A stretch of 64,000 bases of DNA from Zasmidium citrigriseum. Its lineage: Eukaryota > Ascomycota > Dothideomycetes > Mycosphaerellales > Mycosphaerellaceae. The notes below the pieces were generated by a model, which saw nothing but the letters and a program-made list of their open reading frames with translations, did no database searches and was not told the origin of the DNA. The stretch lies in contig NHNW01000088.1 of NCBI GenBank assembly GCA_002786025.1, forward strand, positions 51,441 to 115,440, in the 5' to 3' direction. Both the position numbers and the translations under genes were made by a program. Below are positions 44,466 to 56,099 of the stretch, piece by piece (position 1 is the stretch's first letter; each line of letters begins with the position of its first letter).

Positions 44466-47400
44466 ATGCAGCAGCTCCGTCACCGGTATGCCGTCGACAG
44501 GTACAATACTACTATCCTCCGCTTCAACTATGAACGGGAGGCCTGGTCCCGTTTTGTTGCTAACAAGAGGGACTAGAAGGCGTATCTTAACCGGACTATC
44601 CCTAGCTAGTACTCTAAGGCACTTAGTCGCCTCTAGACGATTAATGAATAGTAGTAGTATATCTGTTCTTAGCTTAAACCCTCCCTAGACAACCGGAACC
44701 GCTAGCTTTAGGATGCACACGACGACCTAATGTAGGGACTAAAGACTAACGACTACGAGACCTTCGTCACCTTGTAGAATAACCACCGGCTAAAGCTTAA
44801 TGCGGCTAATCACCCCCTATCACCTTAGGCCTTTCATAACTTCTATAACATAGTTGAGGCCCGGATCGACCTTACTTAGGGACGTCTAATTGCTTAGATG
44901 GCCCGAAGCTTTAAGGAGGGGATCACTATGTGTAGGGACTTTCTTCGCCGCCGCCTAGTTGGTCTTACGAAGGATGTCTCTCTTAATGCGGTCTTCTAGG
45001 CGGGTACTACCAAGCTATCTGCGGCCGTTTAGGACGGCCCACCTAATAACGACGGAGGGATTGACCTTCCGCCTAAGCGTGCCGCTCGACGACCCCGTTA
45101 GCGCCGTGGAGGTCTAACTGTTAAGAAAATTACTAGCAAGCCACCACATAAGGCCTGTAACCGCCTAGGTAATTGTGAGATTATTAACTACACCCTTCGC
45201 CCTACCTAGAAGGACATAACCGCCGAACAGAAGCAATGGCTCCGCTACTACTAGAAGTACTACTACGAACACCTCTCCTTCTGCCGTCGATAGGCTGAAC
45301 GATATAGGGACCCTGTGGCCTAGGCAATCTAGAAGGCATCTTAGACCGAGTCGTCTACCCCGAGGGAGATTAGTGACCTTAATACTAACATGGGGAAGCT
45401 TAGTGTTAACTTTCTAAGAGTTAATAAGGCTCTACCGCCCCCTAATCCTCGTGCCTCTGTACAGATCCGCCCTATGGTAATGTATACGGAGTCTCACGAC
45501 CTCGTGGCCGAGTAGTTGCTCGACTCTAGCTCCAATGCCTATATTATTAATAACCCTATGCTAGCTAGCTTTGAAGTGGAGAGCATACCCCGTAACACTA
45601 TTATTTACGCGGGCAATAGCACTCTCTGTGCAGTTGCGAAGGGCCGGGCTAAGATACCCCTAAAGGCTATTAATAGGTAGACACTCTACCTGAACTTGAA
45701 GGATGTCCTCTATATACCTAGGTTCTACACTAACATCGTCTCTAGCCCGAAGATGCGCCTCTCTAGACTTTACCTTGACGAGCGCACCGATACCTAGTAT
45801 AATAGGCAGAACCGACTAGTCTCATAGCTGCGCCGTCGCTAGGGCTACCCCTATCTTAATGTAGTAGCACCTAGCCCTCCCTCTGCTCGATTCCGGGTGT
45901 ACAAATGGCCGCTAACGAGAGATGGTCGTCCCCTAACGGTGGCTTAGGTTGCTACCTAATAATAGGACGACGCTCGCCGCATTTAGACCTTTGCGGTACA
46001 GAGTAGTAGGCACCCGCTTCCTAAGAGGTGCCTTACCGGTAAATAATGGCACCGGCTGTTTAGTCACATTGGGGGAGACCGCATTGCCTACCTTCCGGAT
46101 GCTGTTACTAACGCAATCGTAGCTAACGGTACTCTAGCCCCCCTAACTAAGGAATGTGAGGCATGTGCTCTATCCAAAGCCTACAAACAGATCTCTAGGA
46201 GGAAGCCGGTTCGTATGCGCCTACCTGCCCCTTTCTCGGATATCGTAATAGATGTTGTCTACCTCGATTAGGCTTACAACGGGGACAACTACCTCCTGCA
46301 CGCCTATGATGTCTATACGCACATGCACTTCGTGTGGACAACACCGACCTGCAACTAGAACACTATGTTAGAGTTCTACGAGGAGCTGATTCGCTTTGTA
46401 CGGGCCCTTGGCCGCGAGCTTATTGTCCTTTAGGCCGACAACGACTCGGCATTTAGCATTACCTTCCGCTCGAGGGTACGACGGAGCGGTGTTAGCCTCA
46501 ATCTCACGGCACTATACACCCCTAAGTAGGATCCTGCGGAGCGAGCGGGTACGCTACTTATTACTATAGCTAGGTGTCTAACGATCTAGGCGAACCTGCT
46601 AGAGAACCTCTAACTAGAGATAGTGGCTACGGCAGCGTTTATTCTAAATCGATCCCTAACGAAGGGCCTAGGGTGGAAGACTCCTATTAAGGTTGCTACC
46701 GGTCGAGCCCTATCTATAGCACACATGCGGGTGGTGGGCTCCCGTTCTTACGCCTACCGTACGAACCCGAAGGATCCCCTAAGGAAGGCTAAGATGGCGC
46801 CTCGTGCCTATATAGGCTACCTAGTAGGGTTTGAAGGCTATAGCATCTATCGGATCTAGATCCCCTCCTTACGCAAGGTTATCTAGACTCGCGATGTTAT
46901 CTTTAACGAGGAGCAGGTGTATTAGGGAGCCTATGATTTTGACGTGGGGTAGACATTTCCGAATGAACTATAGTTTAACATTGCCCTTTAGCCTCCCCGC
47001 CTATCCTTTGCTAATTAATTTAATAATCTCCTCCTACTTAGTTAGGGCTACGATATCTACTAGACAGAGATTGTGCCTAGCCTAGTACTAGTAACAGCGG
47101 AAGATCTTCGACCGGCTACACCTATCGACGGGGGACCCTCCACGGCTGTTTCTCCTAAAAGCCCGGTTGAGATGGAGTACCCCTATAGCTACTATAATGA
47201 GCCTATGAAGGAGGATGTCTACTTCCCCCCGGTACTCCAGGACCCCATCTTTCCGCTCGAATATACCCCGGGTCTGCATTAATACTAGCTAGTACCTCCT
47301 AATCGCTAGGCTCTCCCTCTACCGTCTACCCCTACCTCGCTTCTATAGCATACACGCCTACCGGAGATGGACCTTAAGGCTAAACTCCTTCCGCGCCTAA

Positions 47401-49133
47401 AGAAGCCCCGGGTTACTAACCACCTAGCGGCGTTTGCAGTGGAAGCAGCCTAGGTTGCGATGGAGGAATACGCCTACAAGGTTAATGTTCGAACTCTCCT
47501 ACCCGTCCCTCGTCGATAGGAACAGGTCCTTAAACATAAGTTTGCGGCTGAATTTCAAATCGCAACTAAGGAGGAGTAGGAGAAAGCCTGTTAGATGGGA
47601 ACCTAGTATGAAGTCGACGAATCTAAGGTGCTAACTAAACCGGTTCCCCTTACCTAGGTCTGGACGTATAAAGCGGACGAGAACAACCTCTTAACCAAGT
47701 TTAAGGCGAGACTCTACGCTAGGGGCGACCTTTAGGAGACTCTAAACGATACCTACGCTACAACGCTCCCTACGAGGGTTTTCCGCCTGTTGATTGCAAT
47801 TATTGCGTACTTCGACCTCGAAACTATTTAGCTTAATGCTATCAATGCCTTCCTTAACGCCGACCTTCTAGCACCTATCTATCTTCGCCCGCCTAAACTA
47901 TTTTGGAAACCGGGGGTGCTCCTAAAGTACGTTAAGGCGTTATACGGGTTCAAGGAAGCACCGAACCTATGGTACAACCTCCTAAGGGAGACGCTTAAGG
48001 AACTTGGTTTTGTATAGGTGGTAGAGTGCCTCTGCGTGAAGGGACGGGTGTTAATCTTCTTCTTTATAGACGACATTATGCTAGCCTTCTAGGATAAGGA
48101 CCGTGAGGAGGCCCTTTAGGTCTAACGTGACCTAATGGCTCGCTTTGCGATACGGGAGATGGGACCCCTAAAGTGGTTTTGCGGGATCCGGATTACCCGT
48201 GATCGCGCTCTCCGCCGGATCTAGCTTAATTAGGCTACATATGTCGACCGTATAGCGGTACGTTTTCCCCTAGACATTGTGCGAAGGGTGGAAACCCCCC
48301 TGCCCTACGGTTTCGATAGGGCACCTAGCCTAGCGCCGGAGAATGCTGCCCGCACGAAGGAATATCGCAGCCTAGTTAGCAGCCTAAACTTTGCTGCTAT
48401 TTAGACACGGCCGGATATTGCTTTCGCGACCTCTCTATTAGCATAGCACCTGAAGAACCCCTCTCCTACACACCTTAGGGCGGCTTAGCACCTGCTTCGG
48501 TATCTCCGGTGTACGAAATCATTAAGCCTAGCGTATAGGGCGACTAAGGCTAATGCCGACCTTAGAGAGTTCTTTAGGGCGTCTAACGCTTCTTATGCGG
48601 ATAACACTCTCACCCGGCGCTCCTCTAAGGGTTTCCTCTTTATGCTATTTAGTGGGCCTGTCGATTAGAAGGCCTATAGGCAGAGGATGGTCACGAAATT
48701 AAGCACAGAGGCGGAACTCTACTCTGTAAGCTATGCTAGAACGGAACTCATCTAGTAGATCCGTTTGCTAGAGGCGATTGACCTGAAATTGGATCGTTTA
48801 CTAGTTCTTTTCTGTAACAACCTACAAACCCTTCGTGTAATTACTACACCCGCTAGAAGAATTAACACGAGGATGCGACATATGGATATACAGCAATGCT
48901 AGTTACGAGAACGATATCTTGCCGGTAATTTGAAGGTTAACTAGCTGGAAACTACCCGCATGCCGGCTAATAGGCTTACGAAGCTCCTAACGCTACTAAA
49001 GCATCGCTAATTCATCCGCTAATTGTACATGGAGGACGTTAATAACCTGGGGGGTGCCGATGAAAAGGATAATGCCTACCTAATGCTTACTAAAGCGGCA
49101 GATAACGACCCGGAGCCTAATGAGACATTTTGA
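44466..49133 (+). pseudogene. Copia gag-pol polyprotein pseudogene
   Basis: The reading frame that starts at ATG 44466 and ends at TGA 49131-49133 keeps protein-like sequence throughout, broken by many TAG and a few TAA codons. Domains in order: a gag region with no clear CCHC knuckle; a protease-like LLDSSSNAYI (DSG changed to DSS) near 45510; the pre-integrase segment CEACALSKAYKQ near 46155; integrase with ADNDSAF near 46440 and the C-terminal GYLVGFEGYSIYRI near 46820; reverse transcriptase with FFIDDIMLAF near 48065; and RNase H with TKLSTEAELYSVSYA near 48700. The order is copia-type. RIP has inactivated it. Natural stop is the TGA, the only TGA noted in the frame. Confidence 0.88.
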
Positions 49134-49433
49134 GACTTGGGCTTAGCATCACGTAATGACCCCTAAAAGGAAGATTCACTTACATGCTTTCATGTAAAGA
49201 ACGATTCTACCCCGTAATTAGCCTACTAGAAGATTCTAGGGAATGGTCCGTGCGCTCTACTTACGTCACCCTTAATGATTTAAGCCGTCTACTGCTCCAA
49301 ACTAACTTAAACCTTTACGCAACTAACTATCGCTCTGCCCCCTACTTACTATCTGCCCCTACTCTGCCTGTCCGCCCGACATACTACTCTCTAGCCGACA
49401 CCACTACCTCTAGCAAGCCCCTCCGGTCGCAAC

Positions 49434-50780
49434 ATGGCCGACAACTAAGAGCCCGGTCGTTAGACCACCCTAGTCGCCGAGCGCGAGCCTTCTCCCGCCC
49501 CACCTCGCAAGGGCGAGGAGGGATTCCGCCCCAAGGATGCCTAGGAGGACATCGCCCACCTAAACATTAAGATTTAGAACAACCGCCCCCTTACTAAGGC
49601 CGAGAAAGGCCGCTACGACACCTACATTACTAAGGCCCACGCCGAGCGCCGCGCTACTGCCGCTAAGGCCAACGACGACGCCGAGGGCGAAGTTTAGGAC
49701 GATAGCGAGCCTAAGGAGGAAGTTAAGGAGGAGTTTAAGGAGGTAATTAAAGATGAGGATAGCGAAGACGAGGACGCCCCCGGTAGCGACGTTAAGGAGG
49801 ATGTCGACGACGACGCTAGCGTTAAGGAAGAACTCCCCTCTATCCCCCTCTTCCGCCTAAACGCCGCCCCGAAGAGCGCCCGCTACGACGATAACCTCCA
49901 CCTCCTTAAGCTACTAGTTAACAACGACACCGAGTCTCGTCGCCGCCGCAAGACCGCCGACAACCCGGCGCCCATCTCTACTAGCAAGTCTAAGCTAGTG
50001 CCCGCCCGTTCCTCGTCTGTGTAGCTAGACACGACCTCCCGCGCTACTCCCCGCAAGACGGCCCTCCCCAAGACCGCTACTAAGGCACGCCGCGTCCTCT
50101 CCAAGTAGCGCTCGGCCGCTAAGTAGGCGCCCAACCGCTAGAAGGGCAAATTGTTCGCCTCCCTCGGTCGCGCTACGTTTAGGGTGTGTACTAGCGCCAA
50201 GCTAGCCAAACTTAAGTTTAAGAACCTCTATAGTAGCAACGAGGTCGTTCTCGAGCTTGAGGGAAAGCTCTAGAACGTCCACCGCCTCCTTAGTAAGGCT
50301 TAGCCCCGTGACTACCTTAACGCCCTCGATGCGGTTAAAGACAACCTCCTCGCCGTTAGTTAGCACCTCAACCCTACTACCGACCTTACCGAAGAAGAGC
50401 AGGAGTACTATAAGGTGGCCGACCCTAACCCTACCGCTATAGGCAAGCTCCTCGACAAGATTATTAACCGCCTAGTTGAGGGCCCTGTCCCCCCCACCCC
50501 ATCTAGCAAGGTTAGTAAGCGTAAGCTCCTCGATAATAAGGAAGACACCTCCTCTCCCAAGCGCTAGCGGTAGTCCTCCCCTCCCCGTCGTGCCCTTAAC
50601 GTCGGTATCTAGCATGTTAAGAAGGTTGTGGCTAACGAGACTAAGCGCCTTAAGAACTCGCTCGACTTCGACCTCCGCAAGCTGGATCGGGCTAATAGGA
50701 AGTCCGCCTAGTCTACTATCGCTTAGTGCGGTAACAACATTATCTCCCGCATTAAGGATATAATAGCTGGCCGCCGTTAG
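49434..50780 (+). pseudogene. Extra ORF downstream of copia RNase H, unknown product
   Basis: After the pol stop and a 300 bp spacer, a second frame of about 448 codons starts at ATG 49434 (MADN) and runs nearly to the 3' LTR. It is in the same register as gag-pol and is broken by about 17 TAG and one TAA but no TGA, the RIP pattern. The encoded protein would be strongly charged: an acidic part (EEVKEEFKEVIKDEDSEDED near 49710), then basic and helical parts (KLAKLKFKNLYSSNEV near 50205; VSKRKLLDNKEDTSSPKR near 50515). No known domain is recognised. Canonical copia elements do not have an ORF here. Confidence 0.65.
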
Positions 50781-50831
50781 TATGGGTCTGTTTTTAGATT
50801 AGGCTGCACTTTTGCCTTCTCTAAGGGGGTG

Positions 50832-51044
50832 TGTTAGCCCCACACGGGCCACCTAGGTGGGCCTATTACGGCATGTTTCACTTTCGGAGGATTCGGCACT
50901 GGATATGGCATATTCGGTGTTTTCACGGGTTTTTCGGCGTTTTCAGGTAGATGGGTGACCTCTGTATATAGTCACCGGCTGATACTACCTGAATACGATC
51001 ATGGTTATTGTCTCATGCATATCAGTGTCAGTGCTCTTCTCACA
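50832..51044 (+). repeat. 3' LTR of the copia element
   Basis: 213 bp, beginning TGTTAGCC and ending CTCACA, followed directly by the target duplication AGCTC. Only the first two differences from the 5' LTR (at about 50835 and 50864) are RIP-type changes in this copy; the remaining part keeps the unmutated C or G. A TATA-like GTATATAG lies at about 50964-50971, 165 bp upstream of the urease ATG. Confidence 0.95.
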
Positions 51045-51135
51045 AGCTCCACCTGCTCGTGCTGGTTACTGTTATGTTTTCGTTACCTAACACCAGCCAG
51101 AGCCGGAGCAATTCTCACCTGTCAGACCAGCCAAA

Positions 51136-53813
51136 ATGCAGTTGGCACCAAAGGAGGTACGTCAAAACTGAAACGAAGTGTTTCAGAAACCATTGGACCC
51201 TCCACATTCCTCAAGCTCCGTCTCCAGCTCCTGATATCGAAACTTCCAACAGATAGATAAGCTCGTCATCTCCCAAACAGGCCATCTCGCCCAGCGTCGA
51301 CTAGCAAGAGGTGTACGACTGAACCACACTGAAGCTCTAGCCTTGATTGCGAGCGTCTTGCACGAATTGATAAGAGATGGAGAGCATACAGTTGCAGACC
51401 TCATGTCCTTGGGGACGACATTGCTTGGACGACGACATGTTCTGCCCAGTGTCCCGCATACGCTTACAGAGATGATGGTAGAAGGGACGTTCAGGAATGG
51501 AACATACTTGGTGACAATCCACAATCCAATTGCAACAGACGATGGCGATCTGGAGAGAGCTCTGTACGGCTCCTTTCTGCCAATCCCAGGCAATGAGAAG
51601 TTTCCCTGGCCGCCGACTGAGGGTCTGGAGGCATGGAGTGAGGAGAAAATGCCGGGTGCTATCATCGCTGTCAAGGGCGAGAGTGGTAGGATCAAGCTGA
51701 ACGAGGGCAGGAGGAGGATACGCATGAAAGTGACGAGCCAGGGCGATCGACCGATACAAGTGGGAAGTCATTATCACTTCTCAGAGACGAACCCCAAGCT
51801 CGAATTCGATCGTTTGAAGGCGAGAGGAATGAGATTGGATATACCTGCTGGTACGAGTGTTCGTTTCGAGCCAGGTGATAGCAAGACGGTGACATTGGTT
51901 GAGATCGCGGGTAATCAGTTGGTTCGTGGTGGTAATGCGTTGACAGAGGGTTCTATCCGGGATTCGAACGACATGCAGGGCATCTTGCAGCGGCTGCAGA
52001 GCGGTGGCTTCTTACACAAGGAAGAGCCAGCGAGCGACCAGGTCCTCAACCCTTTTATAATGGCTCGGGAGGCTTACATTGCTATGTTTGGCCCTACGAC
52101 TGGCGATAAAGTGCGACTCGGCCCGACCGATCTTTGGATACAAGTGGAGCATGATATGACTGTCTACGGCGATGAATGCTCATTCGGCGGTGGCAAATCG
52201 ATTCGCGACGGAATGGGTCAAGCATCAGGAAGATCGAACAACGAAACTCTGGATACAGTTGTGACCAACGCTCTGATTGTCGACTACACTGGAATATACA
52301 AGGCCGACATTGGTATCAAGGACGGCATCATCGTAGGCATTGGGAAGGCAGGCAATCCGGATGTCATGGCGAACGTCAACCCCAACATGGTGGTAGGGAG
52401 CGGCACGGATGTCATCGCTGCAGAACACGACATTGTCACATATGGAGGTTTCGACTCGCATATTCATTTCATCTGCCCTCAGCAAGCGCACGAAGCTATC
52501 GCGAGCGGAATCACGACGTTCTTGGGCGGAGGGACTGGGCCTAGTACTGGCACCAATGCCACGACTTGCACTCCGAGTCCCAACAACATTAAGTGGATGC
52601 TCCAATCGACAGACTCTTTCCCTCTCAACATGGGCATTACAGGCAAGGGCAACGATGCCGATCCTACAAGTCTGAGGGAACAGGCTGAAGCTGGAGTCTG
52701 TGGTCTCAAGCTCCATGAAGATTGGGGTACAACCCCCAAAGCTATCGACACTTGCTTGTCGGTCTGTGAGGAGCATGATATCCAGTGCCTCATTCATACC
52801 GACACGCTCAACGAATCCGGCTTCGTCGAAACGACTGTTGACGCTTTCAAGGGCCGTACGATCCACACCTACCACACTGAGGGCGCTGGAGGTGGCCACG
52901 CTCCCGATATCATCTCAGTCGTCGAACACGAAAACGTCCTACCTTCATCCACCAATCCAACGAGACCGTATACCGGCAACACTCTTGATGAGCATCTCGA
53001 CATGTTGATGGTATGCCATCACTTGTCACGCAACATCCCCGAAGACGTCGCCTTTGCAGAATCCCGTATCCGCGCCGAAACCATCGCCGCCGAAGACGTA
53101 CTCCACGACCTTGGTGCCATCAGCATGATGTCTTCCGATTCCCAAGCAATGGGTCGCTGCGGTGAGGTCATCCTCCGAACATGGAACACAGCCCACAAGA
53201 ACAAAGTCCAACGAGGCTTCCTACCCGAAGACAAGGGCACCGGAGCAGACAACTTCCGAGTGAAACGCTACGTGAGCAAGTACACCATCAATCCAGCAAT
53301 CGCCCAGGGCATGGGCCACCTGATCGGCTCCATCGAAGTCGGCAAGCTCGCGGACCTCGTCCTTTGGAATCCGTCCAACTTCGGCGCGAAGCCGACTCAA
53401 GTCATCAAAGGCGGTATGGTTGCTTGGTCGCAGATGGGTGATCCCAATGCTTCGATCCCGACTGTTGAGCCTGTGATCATGAGGCCTATGTTCGGTGCTT
53501 GGAATCCTTCGACTGCGGTGGCGTGGGTGAGTCAGGCGAGTGTTGAGAAGGGCGTGGTGGATACGTATGGGTTGAAGAAGAGGGTTGAGCCGGTGAGGAA
53601 GTGTAGGGGCATTGGAAAGTCGGATATGAAGTTGAATGATACGAAGCCGAAGATGAAGGTTGATCCGGAGAGATATGTGAGTTGGACCTTCTTGTTCGAT
53701 CTGCTCCCAATTCGTGCTGACCTTTCAATTAGACTGTCGAGGCGGATGGGATGCTGTGCCAGGCTGAACCGGCTGCGACTTTGCCTCTGTCCCAGGCCTA
53801 CTTCGTTTACTGA
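51136..53813 (+). CDS. URE1: Urease (nickel-dependent)
   Basis: Three exons, 51136-51156 (21 nt), 51253-53676 and 53733-53813, with introns of 96 and 56 bp, give 841 residues, the normal length of the single-chain fungal/plant enzyme. The first splice joins MQLAPKE to [20 protein letters not shown] (gamma-like part); the last exon ends in SQAYFVY. Nickel ligands and active-site residues are in place: His410 and His412 in FDSHIHF, the carbamylated Lys493 in GLKLHEDWG, and catalytic His596 in MVCHHLSRN, an even +3 offset from jack bean numbering. Urease hydrolyses urea to ammonia and carbon dioxide in the cytosol and needs UreD/F/G accessory proteins, not in this window. Coding sequence appears intact. 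The copia 3' LTR ends 91 bp before the ATG. Confidence 0.97.
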
Positions 53814-54103
53814 TTGTCGCGGCCGCGTGGATGTCTTCTTCGCGATAGCGGTCTATTCCCGTCAGCCTTCACATCACTACTTTGGACACTGTCCAGACGT
53901 GAGCTGCTGGAGGTTGGGCAGTATTCACAAATTCTTCATTCTGTTCAAAAATATCTCAGGTCCCTTCCCACCAACCTCCATCCAAACCCGTCTTCTTCGC
54001 ATCCTATGCCGCAATGCAAATGGTATCTCAAACTCAAACACCCATAACCATACTCGGAAGCTCTTATCCCCACCTAAACGCCATAAGCCTTATCATGCTC
54101 CTG

Positions 54104-54603
54104 TTACTTATACTGCGGCTGTGACGGCTGCTGGTACGGATTCCCACTATTCCAACCCTGCGGTGGTCCGTTCTGCATCGGTATTTGCTGTCCCCCGCCG
54201 CCGTTGTTCATCTGTTGCTGGACGTCTGGTCGGAACTTGATATCTTGGTGGAAGTGGCAGATGTGGCAGTTGACTTCGTGCCAGGGTTTGAGGGAGAAGG
54301 GGATGATCGGGACGAAGCAAAAGGTGAACCATTCCCTGGAGGTAAACAGTGGTTAGCTTGTGGACCTTGATGGCACGAATGATAAACTTGATTTGGAGCT
54401 TGTGATTGAGGTATGCACTTACCATCGCTTCACTACTTTGCCCGACCAATTCCCGCAGTTCTGGCACTGGACGGTGATGTTTTCGTATCCTTGTAGGAGG
54501 GACTGGAAAGCTGTTGGCGGGTTAGCTGGGTTGCGCCAGATGATCCTGGATCGAGAAGGTGTTGCGACTAACTGTGTGTGCCACATGTGAAGATGAACGC
54601 CAT
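54104..54603 (-). CDS. Small zinc-ribbon protein
   Basis: Three exons on the minus strand, 54603-54573, 54510-54423 and 54335-54104, with introns of 62 and 87 bp, give 116 residues. Spliced, the start reads [18 protein letters not shown]. Two CxxC pairs, Cys26/Cys29 (VQCQNCGNW) and Cys63/Cys66 (NCHICHF), make a zinc ribbon. Between them lies [17 protein letters not shown], a hydrophobic hairpin that may touch a membrane. The C-terminus is Gln/Asn/Gly/Pro-rich. Database names such as 'rhodopsin family' are common for these proteins but not informative. Function unknown. No continuous ORF longer than about 80 codons reveals it, so it is easily missed. Confidence 0.8.
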
Positions 54604-55196
54604 TGTGGAGCTCTGTTACTCGGTGCGATTGATGGCGTCTGTCGTGAAGGCTAAGGAAATGGTTTAAATGAGTGAACGAGTGCTGCGGATGAGCCTCTCT
54701 GCTGCCACGGACATGTGAGGCGCGAGATTGCGCGGCTGCTCTCGGCGTCACAGGATGACGGCGGTGTGCTGGATATCAGGGGTCGGGCCGTGTAGATCTG
54801 GGGTTTGGGAAGAACGGTAGGCCCAAACTTTAGATCGATATCAAACTTATATGGAGTAGCTTCGATGTTGTTGTTGATTCGCAGTATTGACTCGAAAGAC
54901 TGAAAACAGTTCTAGCCAGCTCTCTTCACATCTGAAGACCTGTCGAGGCGTCAATCAAGGCAAGTTTGCGCCTTAGAAATTGCAACATTCAAATGCGATG
55001 TAACTCCAATAGACGAGAACACCTCGTCCGTGTTCAAGTTCGCTGGAAAGAAGGAAGAGGTACTGAAGCGATGTGATGCAGAACAGGCAGGGCGGAAAGG
55101 TCAAGTTTCAGGTTAATCATAGCGCCATCGCCCATACCATATTGCTACAGACGACAATTTGTACAGACTCCAATAATCCAGAAGAACATAAGGCGT
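54604..55196. other. Intergenic between the zinc-ribbon and dynein light chain genes
   Basis: About 590 bp. It should hold the zinc-ribbon promoter and the light-chain 3' UTR. Nothing else is seen. Confidence 0.35.
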
Positions 55197-55832
55197 CTAT
55201 TGCGTCTTGAACAACAGAATTGCACAATGGCCGAGGTAGAAGTAGATGAAGTGCTTGGTTTCTGGAGGGCAAGTCAGCAGGCGAATTCGAAAGGAGCCTT
55301 CGGCGCATGAGCCTACCGTGCGTGACGAAACTGCCGAAGTTGCGGCCAACGATGCAGTGCCAGGTTGCTCCCTTTCGCTCATCGAACTGTTTTCGTTGTT
55401 AGGAACCTGGTCATAGTCGATTGCTGGAAATTCACATACGGTCTTCTTGATGTGGTGTGCAATTTCCTATCGATGAAGTTAGAAAATTGAGTCGCAATGC
55501 TGGTCCAATGTTGCTGCTCACCTTCTCGACAGTGAACTGCTCCATGGCTTCTTGTGCTGTGAAAAGTCAGTCTCCAATCGCGGTCGTGGATAGTGGATCG
55601 AGACTGACCGACTTCGATGGCTTCCTGCTGCATGTCGTCGCTCTGCAGGACCAGAAATTAGTCTTCGCTCAACCTAGACCAAACACGATGAGTGCGACTA
55701 TCGTACCATGTCAACAGACTTCACCTGAGCTGTTGCAGTCGTTAGTAATGACTTTTTTATACAGTTTCAGCTCGTCGCGTCCTCACCCTCAAGCTTGTCC
55801 GACTTCATATCATCCTTCTCGACGGCGGCCAT
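55197..55832 (-). CDS. Dynein light chain LC8
   Basis: Seven exons on the minus strand: 55832-55787, 55729-55707 (23 nt), 55642-55609 (34), 55556-55522 (35), 55466-55440 (27), 55386-55317 and 55261-55197. They give 99 residues. Assembled, a short N-terminal extension leads into [54 protein letters not shown] and [14 protein letters not shown], which is LC8/DYNLL throughout. LC8 is a dimeric hub that binds short motifs in dynein intermediate chain and many other proteins. All six introns obey GT-AG. The gene is divergent from MRD1, with 267 bp between the two starts. Confidence 0.93.
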
Positions 55833-56099
55833 GTTGGAAGTGTTTCGCGGTCGTTGGCGATTTGTTTTGGAGTACGCGTGCAGGCGAAGAGGTGTAAGTG
55901 GTGGAAAAGGCGACTTCTGGTGGTGTTGTCTCTGATGAACAGGAGGAGCCCGATGTGCAAAACAACGGCAGGCGGGCGGCCGCTGCCGTGTTGCCAAGAT
56001 TTCGGGCCGCTAAACGTCACTCCCTTGGAAAGACCGCCCAAAATTTGCCTCGACCTCTTTCGTTCTCGTCGTAACACAAACCTCACGCGTCCCGTCAAC
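55833..56099. promoter_or_regulatory. Divergent promoter shared by the LC8 and MRD1 genes
   Basis: Only 267 bp separate the two start codons, so the region must serve both directions. No TATA box is evident; a pyrimidine-rich stretch (CCTCGACCTCTTTCGTTCTC) precedes MRD1. Inference from layout. Confidence 0.5.

Larger units (their letters stand above)
43870..51044 (+). mobile_element. Complete Ty1/copia LTR retrotransposon, RIP-mutated
   Basis: The 7175 bp element has 213 bp LTRs at both ends and a perfect 5 bp target duplication, AGCTC at 43865-43869 and 51045-51049. The 5' LTR begins TGTCAGCC and the 3' LTR ends CACA. A polypurine-like AAGGGGG sits just before the 3' LTR. One frame carries gag, protease, integrase, reverse transcriptase and RNase H in copia order (integrase before RT), then a further ORF in the same frame. 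The frame is crossed by dozens of TAG codons and no product can be made. LTR differences are all RIP-type transitions, so the insertion itself is young. It lies 91 bp upstream of the urease ATG. Confidence 0.95.

Noticed and set aside
49184..49570. 128-codon frame between pol and the extra copia ORF
   Set aside because: It overlaps the extra ORF in another register and is rich in repeated Ser/Pro/Leu codons; the register of ORF 49434 fits better.
44466..50780. Reassignment of TAG to glutamine as the reason for the TAG-only interruptions
   Set aside because: Normal genes in the same window end in TAG (for example LC8 at 55199-55197), and the LTR differences show C-to-T changes at CpA, so RIP explains it.
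50838..51260. Open frame running through the 3' LTR into the urease first intron
   Set aside because: It is a chance continuation; the downstream part overlaps the urease 5' UTR and intron and has no coding character.
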